Positions 56,782-64,000 of a stretch of 64,000 bases of DNA are shown here, piece by piece. Source of the stretch: Pseudomonas sp. Bout1 (GTDB taxonomy: Bacteria > Pseudomonadota > Gammaproteobacteria > Pseudomonadales > Pseudomonadaceae); NCBI RefSeq assembly GCF_034314165.1, contig NZ_JAVIWK010000001.1, forward strand, positions 2,557,001 to 2,621,000, given 5' to 3'. The position numbers and the translations under genes were made by a program. The notes beneath the pieces are model-generated. The model made no database searches, was not told where the DNA came from, and worked only from the letters and a program-made list of their open reading frames with translations. Numbering within the stretch: position 1 is the first letter of the stretch; each line of letters begins with the position of its first letter.

Positions 56782-59700
56782 ATGGGCGCAGCACGCAAGA
56801 TTGATATCCACGGCGCCAAAGGCGGCGAAGAGAAACCAAAAACGCCAACTGAGGCCCCGGACAGCCTGCGCTCCGTTGCCATCGCCAAAATGTTGATCGC
56901 CATAGGGGAGGGTGAGTTCGAGGGTACGCCAACTGCCCAGGACATTTATCTCGACAACACCCCGCTGCAAGACCCTCAGGGCAACATGAACTTCCCGAAC
57001 GTGAAGTGGGAATGGCGCACCGGGGGGGTGGACCAGACCTATATCCACGGAATTCCATCTGTCGAGAACGAAACCACGATTGGCACCGAGTTGCGCAGCG
57101 GCACGCCATGGGTTAAGTCGATCAGCAACACTCAGCTTTCCGCCGTGCGCGTGCGCTTCGCCTGGCCAGCTCTTCAGTCCGTAGACGCCGGCGGCAACAT
57201 CAACGGGTACCGGATCGAGTACAAGGTTGAACTGGCAACCGACGGCGGCGCCTATCAGCAGGTGCTGAGTGAGGCTGTCGACGGCAAGACTACCAGCGTG
57301 TACGAGCGGACCCGCCGAATCGATTTGCCGAAGGCTGCTTCTGGTTGGCTGATGCGCATCACGCGACTGACGATCAACCAGAACAACAACAAAATCTCCG
57401 ACACCATGCAGATCGCCGGATTTACAGAGGTGATCGACGCCAAGTTGCGGTACCCGAACACCGCGCTGCTCTACATCGAGTTTTCGGCCGAGCAGTTCCG
57501 CAGCATTCCAGCGGTAACAGTCGGCTGCAAGGCTCGTAAATGGCAGGTCCCCAGCAACTATGACCCAGTTTCGCGGACATACAGCGGTATCTGGGATGGG
57601 ACGCTGAAAGAGGCTTACACCAACAACCCAGTCTGGGCGACCTACGGAATCACCACCGTGGACCGCTTTGGCTTGGGCCGCCGCATCAAGCCTTGGATGG
57701 TCGACAAGTGGGAGCTTTATCGTATCTCGCAGTACTGCGACCAGTCGGTACCGGATGGGAAGGGGGGCATGGAGCCGCGCTTCATCTGCAACCTGAACCT
57801 GCAGAGCAAGGCTGATGCCTGGGGATTGCTGCGCGACATTTCGGCAATTTACCGAGGCATGACCTATTGGGCCCAGGGCCAGGTGTTCACCCTGTCGGAT
57901 ATGCCGCGGGCCACGGACTTCGACTTCGCCTATACCGGTGCGAACGTCATAACTGAGGGTCGTCAGCCGTTTACCTACTCCAGCGCCTCGGAGCGCACCC
58001 GCTACAGCCGGGCCCTGATCAGCTACGACAACCCGGCGAACAACTTCGACACCGACGTCACGGCGGTGACCGACCAAAAGCTGCAGCGGCGCTACGGCGA
58101 TAACCCGCTGGAGATCAGCGCGATCGGCTGCACGCGTGAATCGGAAGCCCAGCGCCGTGGCAAGTGGGCCCTGCTCACTAACTCCAAGGACAGGGCTGTG
58201 ACGTTTCGTGTCGGCCTCGATGGGCGTATCCCGCTGCCCGGCTACGTGATCCCGATTGCTGACGAACTGCTGGCTGGGCGACCGGTGGGCGGCCGCATTT
58301 CAGCAGTCAACGGCAAGCTCATCACCCTCGATCGCGACACCCAGGCCAAACCCGGTGACCGGCTGATCCTCAATCTGCCCGACGGCAAGTGCGAAGGACG
58401 CACCGTGCAACTGGTCAGCGGTCGGCATGTCACCGTGACCACTGCATATTCCGTCGCGCCTGAGCGAGAACTGGTGTGGGCGCTCGACGCTGACGACCTG
58501 GCCATCCCGCTGTACCGTGTGACCAGCGTTTCCCGGCCAGAGCCTGGCGTGTTCGAAATCTCCGCCGTGCAGTACGACCCGAGCAAGTTCGCGCACATCG
58601 ATACCGGCGCCCGGCTGGAAGAGCGGCCAATCAGCGTTATCCCGATCACCGTGGTTCCGGCACCGGCGAGCGTCACTCTGACGTCGAGCTACGCCGTGAA
58701 CCAGGGCATCGCCATCAGCACCATGAACATCTCGTGGACAGCCGTGAACGGTGCGATCGCCTACGACGTGGAGTGGCGCAAGGACAGTGGCAACTGGATC
58801 AAGGTCCAGCGCACCGGGTCGACAAGTGTGGACGTCACCGGCATCTACTCGGGCGCCTACTTGGCCCGGGTCCGCTCTGTGAGCGCGTTCGAGATCTCGT
58901 CGATCTGGAAAAGCTCCAACCTGACCAACCTGAAAGGGAAGGTCGGCCTGCCGCCGGCGGTGTCGTTCCTGACCACCACCAGTGAACTGTTCGGCATCGG
59001 CTTGAAGTGGGGTTTCCCTGCTGGCGCCGAAGACACCCAGCGAACGGAGCTCTGGTATAACCCGACGAACAACCTCGGCGCCGCGACGAAGCTGGCGGAT
59101 TTGGCATACCCGCAGGCTGACTACCGCATGCAGTCGCTGCTGGCGGGCGCGCAGTTCTTCTTCTGGGCGCGCCTGGTGGACCGTACTGGCAACATCGGTC
59201 CGTTCTATCCGGTGGTGAATGGGGTTATGGGTCGGGCCAGTTCGCAGGCCGGGCCGATCCTCGACCTGATCGCCGGGCAGATCGGCAAAACTCAACTGGC
59301 TCAGGAACTGGTCAAGGAGATCGAACTGATTTCCGGCGACGGCCCAGGGTCGGTAAATGACCGCCTGGAGCAGGCCAAGCAGGAATTGGAAGACCTGATC
59401 GACCAGATCACGGACGCCCTGGTCTACGATCCGACCAAAACCTACGCTGCCGGCGACGTGGTGCGGCAGGGTCAGCACCTGTACCAAGCCACCGCACCGG
59501 TACCGAAAAACACTACACCACCAAACGCTGCGTACTGGTTCGATATCGGCACCATTGCCGAGACAACCAAGGCCATGGCGCTGCAGATCCAGCAGAACAA
59601 GGCGTCCATCGATACTGTGGATGGCAAGGTCACTGCCCAGGCATCTGCACTGCAATCGCTTCAGGCGAGCTGGCGGGAGGATAACGGAGAGGGCGCGCTG

Positions 59701-60753
59701 ACCGACGCCCTGCAAGGCTGGGATGCCACGGCGAAGTTCGCCCAGCAGGTGAAGGTGCAAGCCTCTGACAACCTGGCGCTGGTAGAGCGCACGACGTCAT
59801 TGGATGCCGCGGTGGGTGCGAACAAGGCCGGGCTGACTACGCTGGAGCGGGCGGTGGCCACCGATAAGCTGGCGACAACGACTCGACTGGATCAGTTGAA
59901 AAGCGATGTCGACGGCAACACGGCGGCGATTGGTAGTGAGGCCTCGACCAGAACAGATGCTGATAGCGCCCTTGGCATACGCATAGATCAGATGGGTGTC
60001 ACCGTCGGCGGTAACGCTGCGGCGATCAGCCAAGAGGCAACTACCAGGGCGGACGCTGACACCGCTCTGGGTAAGAGGGTCGATACCACGCAGGCGAAGG
60101 TTGATGAAAACTCTGCAGCCGTCCGGACGGTTACTCAGTCTCTGGCCGATACCAACAGTGCGATCGCCTCTCAAACCACCACGCTCCAGGCCGTGATCGG
60201 TGGCGGGCGTGACGGCACAGATGAGGGTGACCTGGCCAGCGCGCTCAACGAGTGGAAGAGCCAGGCGGCGATCCAGATCACGGCGAAAGCCCAAGCGGAT
60301 ACCGACGGCAAGCTGTCCACAATGTGGGCGGTGAAGATGCAGGTCAACCAAAACGGCCAGTACGTGGCCGCCGGCATCGGGCTTGGCATCGAGCAAAGTG
60401 CTGATGGTCTGCTGCAAAGCCAGTTCTTGGTGAGCGCTGACAGGTTCGCGGTGGTGAACACTCTGGCGGGTGGAGGCTTCGTCACCCCGTTTGTAGTTCA
60501 AAACGGACAGGTTGTTATCGATACCGCGCTGATCAGCCAGGCGTTTATCCAGGAGATCGTGCTGGGTATGACGCTTCGCTCTGAAGCGGTTGACGCTAAA
60601 GGTCGTCCGCTCCTGGAGATCAACGTCAAGGCCGGCACCTTCACGCTGCGAAGCACGGGCGCTGACGGATCCACCTTGCTCAACAACAACGGTCTGACCG
60701 TCTATGACGCGAACGATATTGATCGGGTGACGGTCGGGAGGCTTTCCGTATGA
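56782..60753 (+). CDS. Host specificity protein J (tail tip)
   Basis: A 1323-residue protein. N-terminal MGAARKIDIHGAKGGEEKPK and ALRSVAIAKML-type region, hub domains, two fibronectin-like modules around residues 620-850, a coiled-coil repeat (SEASTRTDADSALGIRIDQM, repeated) and a receptor-proximal C-terminus. It attaches to the cell surface and decides host range. Overlaps the next gene by 4 bp. Confidence 0.9.
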   Translation: MGAARKIDIHGAKGGEEKPKTPTEAPDSLRSVAIAKMLIAIGEGEFEGTPTAQDIYLDNTPLQDPQGNMNFPNVKWEWRTGGVDQTYIHGIPSVENETTIGTELRSGTPWVKSISNTQLSAVRVRFAWPALQSVDAGGNINGYRIEYKVELATDGGAYQQVLSEAVDGKTTSVYERTRRIDLPKAASGWLMRITRLTINQNNNKISDTMQIAGFTEVIDAKLRYPNTALLYIEFSAEQFRSIPAVTVGCKARKWQVPSNYDPVSRTYSGIWDGTLKEAYTNNPVWATYGITTVDRFGLGRRIKPWMVDKWELYRISQYCDQSVPDGKGGMEPRFICNLNLQSKADAWGLLRDISAIYRGMTYWAQGQVFTLSDMPRATDFDFAYTGANVITEGRQPFTYSSASERTRYSRALISYDNPANNFDTDVTAVTDQKLQRRYGDNPLEISAIGCTRESEAQRRGKWALLTNSKDRAVTFRVGLDGRIPLPGYVIPIADELLAGRPVGGRISAVNGKLITLDRDTQAKPGDRLILNLPDGKCEGRTVQLVSGRHVTVTTAYSVAPERELVWALDADDLAIPLYRVTSVSRPEPGVFEISAVQYDPSKFAHIDTGARLEERPISVIPITVVPAPASVTLTSSYAVNQGIAISTMNISWTAVNGAIAYDVEWRKDSGNWIKVQRTGSTSVDVTGIYSGAYLARVRSVSAFEISSIWKSSNLTNLKGKVGLPPAVSFLTTTSELFGIGLKWGFPAGAEDTQRTELWYNPTNNLGAATKLADLAYPQADYRMQSLLAGAQFFFWARLVDRTGNIGPFYPVVNGVMGRASSQAGPILDLIAGQIGKTQLAQELVKEIELISGDGPGSVNDRLEQAKQELEDLIDQITDALVYDPTKTYAAGDVVRQGQHLYQATAPVPKNTTPPNAAYWFDIGTIAETTKAMALQIQQNKASIDTVDGKVTAQASALQSLQASWREDNGEGALTDALQGWDATAKFAQQVKVQASDNLALVERTTSLDAAVGANKAGLTTLERAVATDKLATTTRLDQLKSDVDGNTAAIGSEASTRTDADSALGIRIDQMGVTVGGNAAAISQEATTRADADTALGKRVDTTQAKVDENSAAVRTVTQSLADTNSAIASQTTTLQAVIGGGRDGTDEGDLASALNEWKSQAAIQITAKAQADTDGKLSTMWAVKMQVNQNGQYVAAGIGLGIEQSADGLLQSQFLVSADRFAVVNTLAGGGFVTPFVVQNGQVVIDTALISQAFIQEIVLGMTLRSEAVDAKGRPLLEINVKAGTFTLRSTGADGSTLLNNNGLTVYDANDIDRVTVGRLSV

Positions 60754-61079
60754 ATTTCGGGATGCGGGTCAAAGGACCAACTGGGGTCATTGAGATCGAT
60801 GAAAACTCGTTCACGATGAGGGTCGTTTACTCCGAAATTATGCAGCCTCAGTTTTGGTCCACGAAGTATGTGGACCTTGCTGTTGCGGGTATCACCCCTC
60901 AAAACGCGGCTGCGTTTGTGATGCCCGTACAGAGCCTGAACGCTTTGCAGGATGCTCAACTTGAACCCGAGGTTTTTAACGGGTTCGTCAGGGTCTGGCG
61001 AACGATTAGAGGTGATCCTTACGGGAACTCCGCAATAACAATAACGCGGCAGCGACTGGTCGTTACGAGGTTCAAATAA
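60750..61079 (+). CDS. Tail-tip accessory protein
   Basis: A 109-residue protein (MNFGMRVKGPTGVIEIDENS; SLNALQDAQLEPEVFNGFVR), coupled to J by ATGA. Similar small proteins follow J in many siphophages of pseudomonads. Function unknown. Confidence 0.6.
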   Translation: MNFGMRVKGPTGVIEIDENSFTMRVVYSEIMQPQFWSTKYVDLAVAGITPQNAAAFVMPVQSLNALQDAQLEPEVFNGFVRVWRTIRGDPYGNSAITITRQRLVVTRFK

Positions 61080-61080
61080 C

Positions 61081-61776
61081 ATGGCGGATTCATATGGCCT
61101 GATGTTCAAGTCTGTCGATGACGATCGAATTATTCTCGATTCTGAATTCTCCAGGCTGGTCGTTCTTTACAAAGGCCGGTACGTGGGCACCGAGGAGAAC
61201 GGAAACTCCTCGTCTACTTACTTCCCATCACCAATTACAACTCAAGAGCAGCCCCTTGTTTTTATCAGGCCCGACAGTGCCGCAGGCATTATTGGGATGA
61301 GCAACCTTGAAATATTTGGCTCGCCGGGAAACTGGACCGGGTTTCGTGTGCGCATCTTCAACAAGTACACGATCAAGCCGGTGGGGCGCTGGTTTGTTGC
61401 GACCTTCGTTGCTCAGGCTCTTGCGACTTATGGCGCCCGCCTGCGGGATGCAAACCGCAATGTCATTTTTGACTCCGGGACCCCGTCTGCTCTGTTTGTC
61501 CGGTCTAGCAACAACTGGACGTACGCGGGCAGTGGCTCAACCGGACAGGGGGTATCAATCACCTACTTCAACTCCCAGTTCAACATGGCTGAAGACGAAT
61601 ACATGCTTATAAACAACTTGACCATGAGGTCGGTGACCATCGCCTCCGGCACTGCGAGTCGTCAAATTGCGGCTATGTGGAACTACCCGAGCAGAATTCT
61701 TACTCTCGGCATGATCTCCACTCAAAACGCCATTGTCGCCGGCCTTACCGTGATGGTCGGAAGAATCGTTCAGTAA
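61081..61776 (+). CDS. Tail-tip accessory protein
   Basis: A 231-residue beta-rich protein (MADSYGLMFKSVDDDRIILD; TFVAQALATYGARLRDANRN). It starts one base after the previous stop. Probably structural, associated with J. No domain is recognised. Confidence 0.6.
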   Translation: MADSYGLMFKSVDDDRIILDSEFSRLVVLYKGRYVGTEENGNSSSTYFPSPITTQEQPLVFIRPDSAAGIIGMSNLEIFGSPGNWTGFRVRIFNKYTIKPVGRWFVATFVAQALATYGARLRDANRNVIFDSGTPSALFVRSSNNWTYAGSGSTGQGVSITYFNSQFNMAEDEYMLINNLTMRSVTIASGTASRQIAAMWNYPSRILTLGMISTQNAIVAGLTVMVGRIVQ

Positions 61777-61854
61777 CACCGCCGCGCCTCCAACACTTAA
61801 TTAACTAGCGCTCGCCTGATTCGTTGGCGGGTTTAATGCTTTCTGGAGATAAAC

Positions 61855-62634
61855 ATGCCCTGGTATCGAGCCGGCACAGTTTCTGTAACTTTGAACTCAA
61901 ACGCGGTCATTGGCACCGGTACGGCTTTCCTGGCAAATAGCCGGGTAGGGGATGCGTTCCTTGGGCCTGATGGTGGCTGGTACGAAATCACCAACATCGC
62001 GAGCAATACCGCGCTTTCCATCACGCCAAACTATAGAAGCGCCACCAACGCCGCCGGCGTTTATGCGCTGACACCAGTGCAGGGGTATACCAAGGATCTG
62101 GCCGACCAAGCCCGGGCCATGATTCAGCAATGGGGCGCAACACTTGCCGGCCTGGGTTCGGTGTCCACGGAAAACATCGTGCCCGTGGCGAAAGGCGGTA
62201 CCGGGGGCAGTACACAGGCCGCAGCACGCAACAGCCTCGGCTTGGGCTCTTCCGCAGTTGCTGCGCTGCTTGGCTCTGTGTCGCAGGCCGGCGGTGTGCC
62301 GACAGGCGCCGTGTTTGAGTCCGGGTCGAACGCAAACGGCACCTACGTGAAGTTTGCCGACGGCACGATGATCTGCCAGCGCCTGGTGACAACCCTCGTT
62401 GATATGACGGCCAACCAGCTGAAGGACTTCGGCAACATGACCATTGCTGCTCAGTTCGCAAGTTCGGCGTTCTCAGTAGTTGCGACCGGCATTCCAACAT
62501 CGTCGTTTGATACTTACGGGTTTACGACCTCCTACTCGGTGAACTCCAACACAGTCAGGATCGTTTACAGGAACGGCGCAACAGCGCAGACGATCGGCAC
62601 CACACAAATTCTATGCATCGGACGGTGGTTCTAA
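61855..62634 (+). CDS. Tail fibre protein
   Basis: A 259-residue fibre. N-terminal MPWYRAGTVSVTLNSNAVIG, a shaft anchored by the common motif VAKGGTGGSTQAAARNSLGL (about residues 112-131), and a C-terminal trimer domain starting YVKFADGTMICQRL. It likely binds the host surface. One base of the stop is shared with the next ATG (TAATG). Confidence 0.8.
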   Translation: MPWYRAGTVSVTLNSNAVIGTGTAFLANSRVGDAFLGPDGGWYEITNIASNTALSITPNYRSATNAAGVYALTPVQGYTKDLADQARAMIQQWGATLAGLGSVSTENIVPVAKGGTGGSTQAAARNSLGLGSSAVAALLGSVSQAGGVPTGAVFESGSNANGTYVKFADGTMICQRLVTTLVDMTANQLKDFGNMTIAAQFASSAFSVVATGIPTSSFDTYGFTTSYSVNSNTVRIVYRNGATAQTIGTTQILCIGRWF

Positions 62635-62933
62635 TGAAGATCAAGTTGTCACCCTATGCCCCGATTGACCCGAGCGAAGCGCTGACGATTGTGCGGCGCG
62701 CGGACGTACTGACCATCAACGGCGAGCGCTTCGATTTCAGCGCAATGCCAGAAGGCGCCACGCTCCCAGCTGAGGCGGTGAAGTGCGATGCCCTGGCCAG
62801 CGATGTGACGCGCATCAACGGGCAATTGTTCCTGACCCTGATGTTCCCGTGCGGCCCAGAGGCATCTGTCTCGGCACGGTTCCCTTCGGACATCATCGAC
62901 CCGCCTGACGGAAAAGTGAGCCTGCCAGCATGA
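62634..62933 (+). CDS. Phage protein after the tail fibre
   Basis: A 99-residue protein (MKIKLSPYAPIDPSEALTIV). Coupled to the fibre (TAATG) and to the next gene (ATGA). Possibly a fibre assembly factor. No clear family. Confidence 0.6.
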   Translation: MKIKLSPYAPIDPSEALTIVRRADVLTINGERFDFSAMPEGATLPAEAVKCDALASDVTRINGQLFLTLMFPCGPEASVSARFPSDIIDPPDGKVSLPA

Positions 62934-63184
62934 GCAATATCGACTTCAGCAAGATGATCACCGCCGAACAGCGCCAGACCGATCAGTTGCAAGCGGACCT
63001 CGACACGGCGCTGTCATTGCGCCGTTCGGCCTACCTGTCCGAATCCGACCCACTGCGCTTGGAGGCTGACTACGACGCCCTGAGCCAGGGGCGCGAACCG
63101 GATTACGCCGCCTGGCTGGCGTCCGTGGCTGCAATCAAGGCCCGGTACCCGCTGCCCGCCGCTATCGATCCTGTCGTGGGCTGA
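62930..63184 (+). CDS. Small phage protein, tail fibre region
   Basis: An 84-residue helical protein (MSNIDFSKMITAEQRQTDQL; EPDYAAWLASVAAIKARYPL). Resembles small tail-fibre-linked proteins. Function unknown. Confidence 0.6.
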   Translation: MSNIDFSKMITAEQRQTDQLQADLDTALSLRRSAYLSESDPLRLEADYDALSQGREPDYAAWLASVAAIKARYPLPAAIDPVVG

Positions 63185-63204
63185 TCCCCAAATGAACACC
63201 AATA

Positions 63205-63227
63205 CCCGCCGTTGAGCGGGCTTTTTA
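63205..63227 (+). terminator. Terminator with TTATTGCC joint before endolysin
   Basis: CCCGC / GCGGG hairpin, C, T5 and ATTGCCTGGAGAAAAGCA, running into the endolysin ATG. Confidence 0.75.
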
Positions 63228-63244
63228 TTGCCTGGAGAAAAGCA

Positions 63245-63754
63245 ATGGCACGACTTTCTGAATCGCTCGCTGGCGGCCGCAACGCGCTGGCCTTCCTCGA
63301 TATGCTCGCCTGGTCCGAGGGCACCAGCACATCACCGGCAACAGTCATGGATGGTTACGACGTGATCGTCACTGGTGCCGATCGTAAGCCCGAGATCTTC
63401 AAGGACTTCACCGATCACCCGTTCGCCAAGGGTCGCGCGTCAAAGGTCATCAACAGCAAGGGGCTGACTTCCAATGCTTCCGGCCGGTACCAGCAGATGC
63501 TGAAGGACTGGCCGCACTACAAAGCGCTGCTCCAGCTGCCTGACTTCAGCCCGATCAGCCAGGATCTTCTGGCGCTGCAGCACATCCGGGAGTGCCGGGC
63601 TTTGCCCGACGTGGTTGCCGGTCGGATCGAAACGGCTATCGCGAAGTGCCGGAATATCTGGGCCAGCCTGCCCGGGGCCGGATACGGGCAGCGCGAACAC
63701 CGCCTGGAGGATCTGCTGAAGCAGTACCGCCTGGCTGGCGGTGTGCTGGCATGA
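63245..63754 (+). CDS. Endolysin, lambda R-like transglycosylase
   Basis: A 169-residue protein aligned with lambda R: NALAFLDMLAWSEGTSTSPA (catalytic Glu in SEGT), GYDVIVTG, FTDHPF, SNASGRYQQML and AKCRNIWASLPGAGYGQREH. It cleaves peptidoglycan at the end of the lytic cycle. It has no signal peptide, so it depends on the holin. It overlaps the next gene by 4 bp. Confidence 0.9.
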   Translation: MARLSESLAGGRNALAFLDMLAWSEGTSTSPATVMDGYDVIVTGADRKPEIFKDFTDHPFAKGRASKVINSKGLTSNASGRYQQMLKDWPHYKALLQLPDFSPISQDLLALQHIRECRALPDVVAGRIETAIAKCRNIWASLPGAGYGQREHRLEDLLKQYRLAGGVLA

Positions 63755-64000
63755 GCGGCACAGGATTCACCAGGCTGTCGAGGGTATTGGCCAAGGCCAG
63801 GGAGGGTGATCTTTTCTTCGAGTGCCCGGGCTGCGACATGGTCCACGGTATTTCCACTGGAGTTGGCCCAGGCCCTCGCTGGGGCTACAACGGCAACGCC
63901 GATGCCCCCACGTTCACGCCGTCGGTGCTGGTCCGATATAACTGGTCGGACGGCCCAAGGATTTGCCATTCGTTCGTGACCGACGGGCGCATTCAGTTCC
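63751..64000 (+). CDS. DUF6527-like phage protein (cut by window end)
   Basis: The first 83 residues are in the window: MSGTGFTRLSRVLAKAREGD, then FFECPGCDMVHGI and FTPSVLVRYNW...ICHSFVTDGRIQF. This is the pattern of small zinc-binding phage proteins of the DUF6527 type that often sit in lysis cassettes. Its 3' end is outside. Confidence 0.75.
   Translation, partial: MSGTGFTRLSRVLAKAREGDLFFECPGCDMVHGISTGVGPGPRWGYNGNADAPTFTPSVLVRYNWSDGPRICHSFVTDGRIQF

Noticed and set aside
56701..59760. Two long minus-strand frames (458 and 486 codons) opposite J
   Set aside because: Both lie fully antisense to the host specificity gene and have no ribosome site or domain pattern.
1..64000. CRISPR arrays and rRNA genes
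   Set aside because: No regularly spaced repeats of CRISPR type and no rRNA sequence were noticed on either strand. The only tRNA-related items are the two partial ones listed.

Overview
This window looks like the chromosome of a fluorescent-group Pseudomonas. Three things point there: the tRNA-Pro 3' end used as an attachment site, an HBM-type chemoreceptor ending in the usual pseudomonad tail, and a DUF1654 gene with a CTG-N10-CAG LexA box. No species can be named from the sequence alone.

Layout. (1) 1-7700: a decayed IS66-family insertion sequence on the minus strand (tnpA fragment, intact tnpB, split tnpC). Its tnpC is interrupted by a 3.4-kb Recombinase-In-Trio (RIT) element carrying three overlapping tyrosine recombinases, flanked by a CCGGC target duplication. 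Next to it is a chemoreceptor gene with a one-base frameshift in its first membrane segment, then a second IS66 remnant. (2) 7724-9332: a P4-type integrase and a 45-bp copy of the 3' end of tRNA-Pro(GGG). (3) 9383-64000: a lambda-like temperate siphophage, continuing past the right edge.

The prophage runs as follows. Integrase and a putative excisionase (9412-10847) sit at the end of a long leftward early operon (about 10.5-24.2 kb). It carries many small phage genes, a Gp157/putative annealing-protein cassette, a GHKL ATPase and a PP-loop (PAPS reductase-like) protein, and short plus-strand cargo genes interrupt it. The operon starts at a strong promoter (24502-24530) overlapped by two operators and followed by boxA and boxB-like sequences. 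Between that promoter and the repressor lies a string of mostly single-gene cargo units, nearly all with their own terminators: LexA-boxed DUF1654, VOC protein, secreted proteins, and a HipA-like kinase/DUF3037 pair in the position of lambda rexAB. The immunity region (29337-30308) has an S24 repressor and a Cro/YdaS-like gene. They are transcribed divergently from promoters that share one palindromic -35 box, with three operators exactly 24 bp apart. The rightward early genes are a replication initiator with repeats inside the gene, a DnaC-like loader, NinB, NinG and a possible Q-like regulator.

Ahead of the late genes is a cargo cassette: a Mu Com-like zinc-finger protein, a lectin-like (LlpA-type) bacteriocin and a small unknown gene. 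The last two share the same 71-nt leader with a conserved hairpin. Holin-like genes, an HslV-like Ntn hydrolase, terminase, portal, head, neck and tail genes follow, in lambda order (G/GT with a GGGAAAC slippery site, tape measure, M, L, K, I, J). Four accessory genes, two of them lipoproteins, are inserted between K and I. A tail fibre, a lambda R-like endolysin and the start of a DUF6527 gene end the window.
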